Source: Truepera sp. (GTDB lineage: Bacteria; Deinococcota; Deinococci; Deinococcales; Trueperaceae). From it: a DNA stretch of 16,059 bases. Below, piece after piece: positions 13,735-16,059 of the stretch. The position numbers were made by a program, and so were the translations under genes. The first letter of the stretch is position 1; each line of letters opens with the position of its first letter. The notes below the pieces were generated by a model. That model searched no databases. It saw only the letters and a program-made list of their open reading frames with translations, and had not been told where the DNA came from. Location: positions 1 through 16,059 of the forward strand of contig JAGXSO010000089.1 in NCBI GenBank assembly GCA_018333775.1, read 5' to 3'.

Positions 13735-13760
13735 GCGTTATGCAATACTAAACATAACGC
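13735..13760. promoter_or_regulatory. ModE-like operator in front of tupA
   Basis: A perfect inverted repeat, GCGTTATG (13735-13742) and CATAACGC (13753-13760), with a ten-base centre, ends 13 bases before the tupA start. Written as CGTTAT-N12-ATAACG it has the half-sites and spacing I recall for the Escherichia coli modABC ModE operator. A TATGCT -10-like box (13722-13727) lies just upstream, so a bound repressor would cover the transcription start. No modE gene is in the window. Confidence 0.6.
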
Positions 13761-13772
13761 TAAGGAGGCTTT

Positions 13773-14579
13773 ATGCATCAGATCCGCTATGGGCTGTTGG
13801 TCATGGCGCTGCTGCTGTTATCCAGCGGCTTAGCCCAAACCACCCGGTTAATTCTTGCCACCACCACCAGCACTTACCAATCCGGGCTGCTCGATGTGCT
13901 GCTGCCGGTTTTTGAAGCGCACTCCGGCTTCGATGTCGATGTCATTGCGGTCGGCACCGGCGCGGCCCTGGAGTTAGGCCGTCGCGGCGACGCCGATGCG
14001 CTGCTAGCGCACGCCCCGGCTGCCGAAATGGAGCTGGTCGAGGCCGGCTACGCCATAGAGCGCACCTATCTGATGTATAACGACTTCGTGTTGGTGGGGC
14101 CAGCGGCTGATCCTGCCGGCATCGCTGGCGCAGCGAGCGCCGCCGAGGCGCTGGCGCGCATCGCCCAGGCGGGAGCGACCTTCATCTCGCGCGGCGATAA
14201 CTCGGGCACCCATATCAAGGAGTTAGAGCTATGGACCGCCGCCGGTATTACCCCCGCCTGGGGGCGCTACCTGGAGATCGGCCAGGGGATGAGGCAGGCG
14301 CTGTTTGCTGCCGATGAGCAGCGCGCTTATACCCTGACCGATCGCGGCACCTTTCTGGCGGTTAGGGAACGGCTCGAGCTAACCATCCTGTTTGAGGGCG
14401 ACCCGCTGCTCTTTAACCCCTACCATGTTATGGCGGTCAACCCCCAGGTCCACCCCCACGTTAACCACGCCGGCGCCATGGCGCTGATCGCCTGGCTGAC
14501 CGGCCCTGAGGCCAAATCCTTGATCGACGGCTTTACCGCCAGCGGCGAGCCGCTCTTCTTTACTACCCCGCTCGATTAA
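13773..14579 (+). CDS. tupA: Tungstate ABC transporter, substrate-binding protein
   Basis: 268 residues. The signal peptide is residues 1-22 (LLVMALLLLSSGLAQ); the mature protein works outside the membrane. TupA hallmarks are the oxyanion-binding TTTS (30-33), GTG (61-63), SRGDNSGTH (139-147) with Arg140, and TLTDRGTF (187-194). TupA binds WO4(2-) far more tightly than molybdate; ModA and WtpA lack this motif set. AAGGAGG lies four bases before the ATG. It is the first gene of tupABC and sits behind the ModE-like inverted repeat, so metal-dependent repression is likely. Confidence 0.95.
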   Translation: MHQIRYGLLVMALLLLSSGLAQTTRLILATTTSTYQSGLLDVLLPVFEAHSGFDVDVIAVGTGAALELGRRGDADALLAHAPAAEMELVEAGYAIERTYLMYNDFVLVGPAADPAGIAGAASAAEALARIAQAGATFISRGDNSGTHIKELELWTAAGITPAWGRYLEIGQGMRQALFAADEQRAYTLTDRGTFLAVRERLELTILFEGDPLLFNPYHVMAVNPQVHPHVNHAGAMALIAWLTGPEAKSLIDGFTASGEPLFFTTPLD

Positions 14580-14613
14580 CGATTAAGATTAAGACCTAGC
14601 GCACGGCGCACCC

Positions 14614-15303
14614 ATGGAGTTCTACCGCGACGCTTTCCAAGCAGCTCTTAGCCTAATTGCTGCCCTCGATCCGGACGTTGCTGATGCCTTGTGGCGCTCG
14701 CTGCGGGTGGCCAGCCTCTCCACCCTGGTAGCCGGGGCCATCGGTATCCCGCTGGGCGGCCTGATTGCGCTTAGCAGCTTTCGCGGCAAGCGCCTGGTGA
14801 TTTCGATCTTTTCGACCCTGATGGCCCTGCCGACGGTAGCGGTAGGGCTGCTGCTGTTTGGCCTCTACACGCGGCGCGGCGCGTTGGGGCACCTCGGCCT
14901 GCTCTATACCGAACCCGCCCTGGTCACGGCCCAAATTGCGCTGTCGTTCCCGATCATCGTGCGCCTCACTATCGCCGCGGTAGCCGCCGTGGACAAGCGC
15001 ATCCCCCAGACTGCGCTGACTCTGGGAGCGAGCCGCTGGCAGGCGCTCGGACTTACGCTGCGCGAAGCGACCGCCGGGATCGCCGTTGCAGTCATTACCG
15101 GCTACGGGCGCGCCATTAGCGAGGTCGGCGCGGCCATGATTGTGGGCGGCAACATCCGGGGCAAGACCCGCACCCTGACTACCGCCATCACCCTGGAGAC
15201 CAGCCGGGGCGAGTTCTCGCTGGCGCTGGCGATGGGGCTGTTGCTACTGTTAGTATTCTTTGCCCTCAACGTGATGATCTTGCGCTTGCAGGAGCGCCCG
15301 TGA
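14614..15303 (+). CDS. tupB: Tungstate ABC transporter, permease
   Basis: 229 residues, BPD-type permease with about five or six membrane helices (for example VASLSTLVAGAIGIPLGGL, FSTLMALPTVAVGLLLFGL, LALAMGLLLLLVFFALNVMI). The cytoplasmic EAA loop that docks on the ATPase reads LTLGASRWQALGLTLREA (about 146-163), followed by SEVGAAMIVGGN. It follows tupA by 34 bases, which include three GATTAA copies. No clear Shine-Dalgarno precedes the ATG, so translation may depend on tupA. It overlaps tupC by four bases (GTGA). Confidence 0.93.
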   Translation: MEFYRDAFQAALSLIAALDPDVADALWRSLRVASLSTLVAGAIGIPLGGLIALSSFRGKRLVISIFSTLMALPTVAVGLLLFGLYTRRGALGHLGLLYTEPALVTAQIALSFPIIVRLTIAAVAAVDKRIPQTALTLGASRWQALGLTLREATAGIAVAVITGYGRAISEVGAAMIVGGNIRGKTRTLTTAITLETSRGEFSLALAMGLLLLLVFFALNVMILRLQERP

Positions 15304-16004
15304 TCGCCGCGCTTAACCTTCGTAAGGCCTACCAGGGCAAGGTGGTGCTACAAGCCTCCCGCTTTGTCGCTCGCCAGGGTGAGATCGCTGCCGTGGTCGG
15401 GCCGAGCGGGGTGGGCAAATCTACGCTGCTGCGCCTGTTGGCCGGGCTCGAGCCCCCCGACCAAGGCTCTATCGCGCTATCAGGCAGCCCGGTCGAAGCG
15501 GCCAGGCTCCGCCGCAGCACCTGCTTGGTGCTGCAACAGCCGATCGCTTTTCGCGGCAGCGTGCTATACAACGCCGCGCTGGCACCACGGCTGCTAGGTG
15601 CTTCGCGCCGCGAAGCGCAGCGGCTAGGGCTTGAGGCGCTCGAGCAGGTCGGCTTAGTCGAGCTGGCTAAGCAAGAGGCCCATACCCTCTCCGGCGGTGA
15701 GCTGGTGCGGCTGTCGCTGGCTCGAGCGCTCACCAAACGGCCCGAGGTGTTGCTCCTGGACGAGGCTACCGCCAATCTCGATCCGGCCAACGTGGCAAAG
15801 ATCGAAGCCTTGCTGCTGGCGCTACTGCCGCACACCACGATGGTCATGGTGACGCACAACCTGCCCCAGGCGCGGCGGCTAAGCCAGACCACCGCTGTGC
15901 TGCTAGACAACGAGCTAGCTGCGCAAGGCCCTACCGCGGCCATCTTTGACACCTACCCAGACCCTAAGGTCAGGGCCTTTATCCACGGCGAGATGGTATT
16001 TTAG
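15300..16004 (+). CDS. tupC: Tungstate ABC transporter, ATPase
   Basis: 234 residues from a GTG that overlaps the tupB stop. Walker A GPSGVGKST (34-42, Lys40), Q-loop LQQP (78-81), signature LSGGE (130-134, Glu in place of the usual Gln), Walker B LLLDEA (151-156) and H-loop His186 are all present, so it should hydrolyse ATP. There is no C-terminal TOBE/molybdate-binding domain of the ModC kind, as expected for TupC. Thus trans-inhibition by oxyanion is unlikely and control would be at the promoter. The next gene converges from the right, its stop 11 bases away. Confidence 0.94.
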   Translation: MIAALNLRKAYQGKVVLQASRFVARQGEIAAVVGPSGVGKSTLLRLLAGLEPPDQGSIALSGSPVEAARLRRSTCLVLQQPIAFRGSVLYNAALAPRLLGASRREAQRLGLEALEQVGLVELAKQEAHTLSGGELVRLSLARALTKRPEVLLLDEATANLDPANVAKIEALLLALLPHTTMVMVTHNLPQARRLSQTTAVLLDNELAAQGPTAAIFDTYPDPKVRAFIHGEMVF

Positions 16005-16015
16005 AGCGCCATCTT

Positions 16016-16059
16016 TTAGAGCCCCAGGTGACGCCTGAGCCGGTCGTCGAGATCGGCCA
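16016..16059 (-). CDS. C-terminus of a converging gene (partial)
   Basis: The minus strand reads ADLDDRLRRHLGL and a TAA stop at 16016-16018. Only 13 residues are seen, so the product cannot be named. Coding is plausible because it ends cleanly 11 bases from the tupC stop and host genes here are densely packed. Confidence 0.4.
   Translation of the reverse strand, partial: ADLDDRLRRHLGL

Overview
The window looks like a chromosomal segment of a GC-rich, non-proteobacterial bacterium. Deinococcota (perhaps near Truepera) is my best inference. The reasons are an aminotransferase that closely resembles Thermus LysJ, a TupABC tungstate uptake operon, and several genes whose start codon sits 6-7 bases after a TANNNT -10 box (leaderless starts, common in Deinococcus). 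The assignment is not proven.

Left part (1-7162, host backbone). On the minus strand are an exported TPR protein (cut by the window edge), a ribH / TspO-like membrane protein pair with overlapping ATGA, a short-chain dehydrogenase that has lost its middle, an exported protein of unknown role, and galE. An SPW-repeat membrane protein diverges from galE. mobA (molybdenum cofactor nucleotidylation) converges on the SPW gene and diverges from a Na+/phosphate symporter gene with a PhoU-like tail. A remnant of an ABC-2 exporter (ATPase end joined to permease start) follows at 7163-7402.

Middle part (7448-12370). This is a stretch of short genes all on the minus strand, separated by attC-like recombination sites. 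It reads as a degenerate integron cassette array without an integrase in view (a CALIN). Cargo: a VapC-type toxin pair, HicBA, BrnTA, a 266-residue two-domain protein, a Mug-type DNA glycosylase broken by one base, a VRR-NUC nuclease fragment, a truncated GNAT, a VOC-domain fragment and several tiny ORFs. Three attC sites are nearly whole. Two are half-sites fused into the interior of the next gene, one is collapsed to its two core boxes, and one more is an attC-like element that encodes a frequently mis-annotated peptide.

Right part (12498-16059, host backbone). A lysJ/argD-type aminotransferase is followed by tupA-tupB-tupC. In front of tupA lies an inverted repeat, CGTTAT-N12-ATAACG, with the half-sites and spacing I remember for the Escherichia coli ModE operator. 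The last 44 bases hold the C-terminus of a converging minus-strand gene. TupABC (oxyanion import) and MobA (cofactor completion) suggest active Mo/W-cofactor metabolism.
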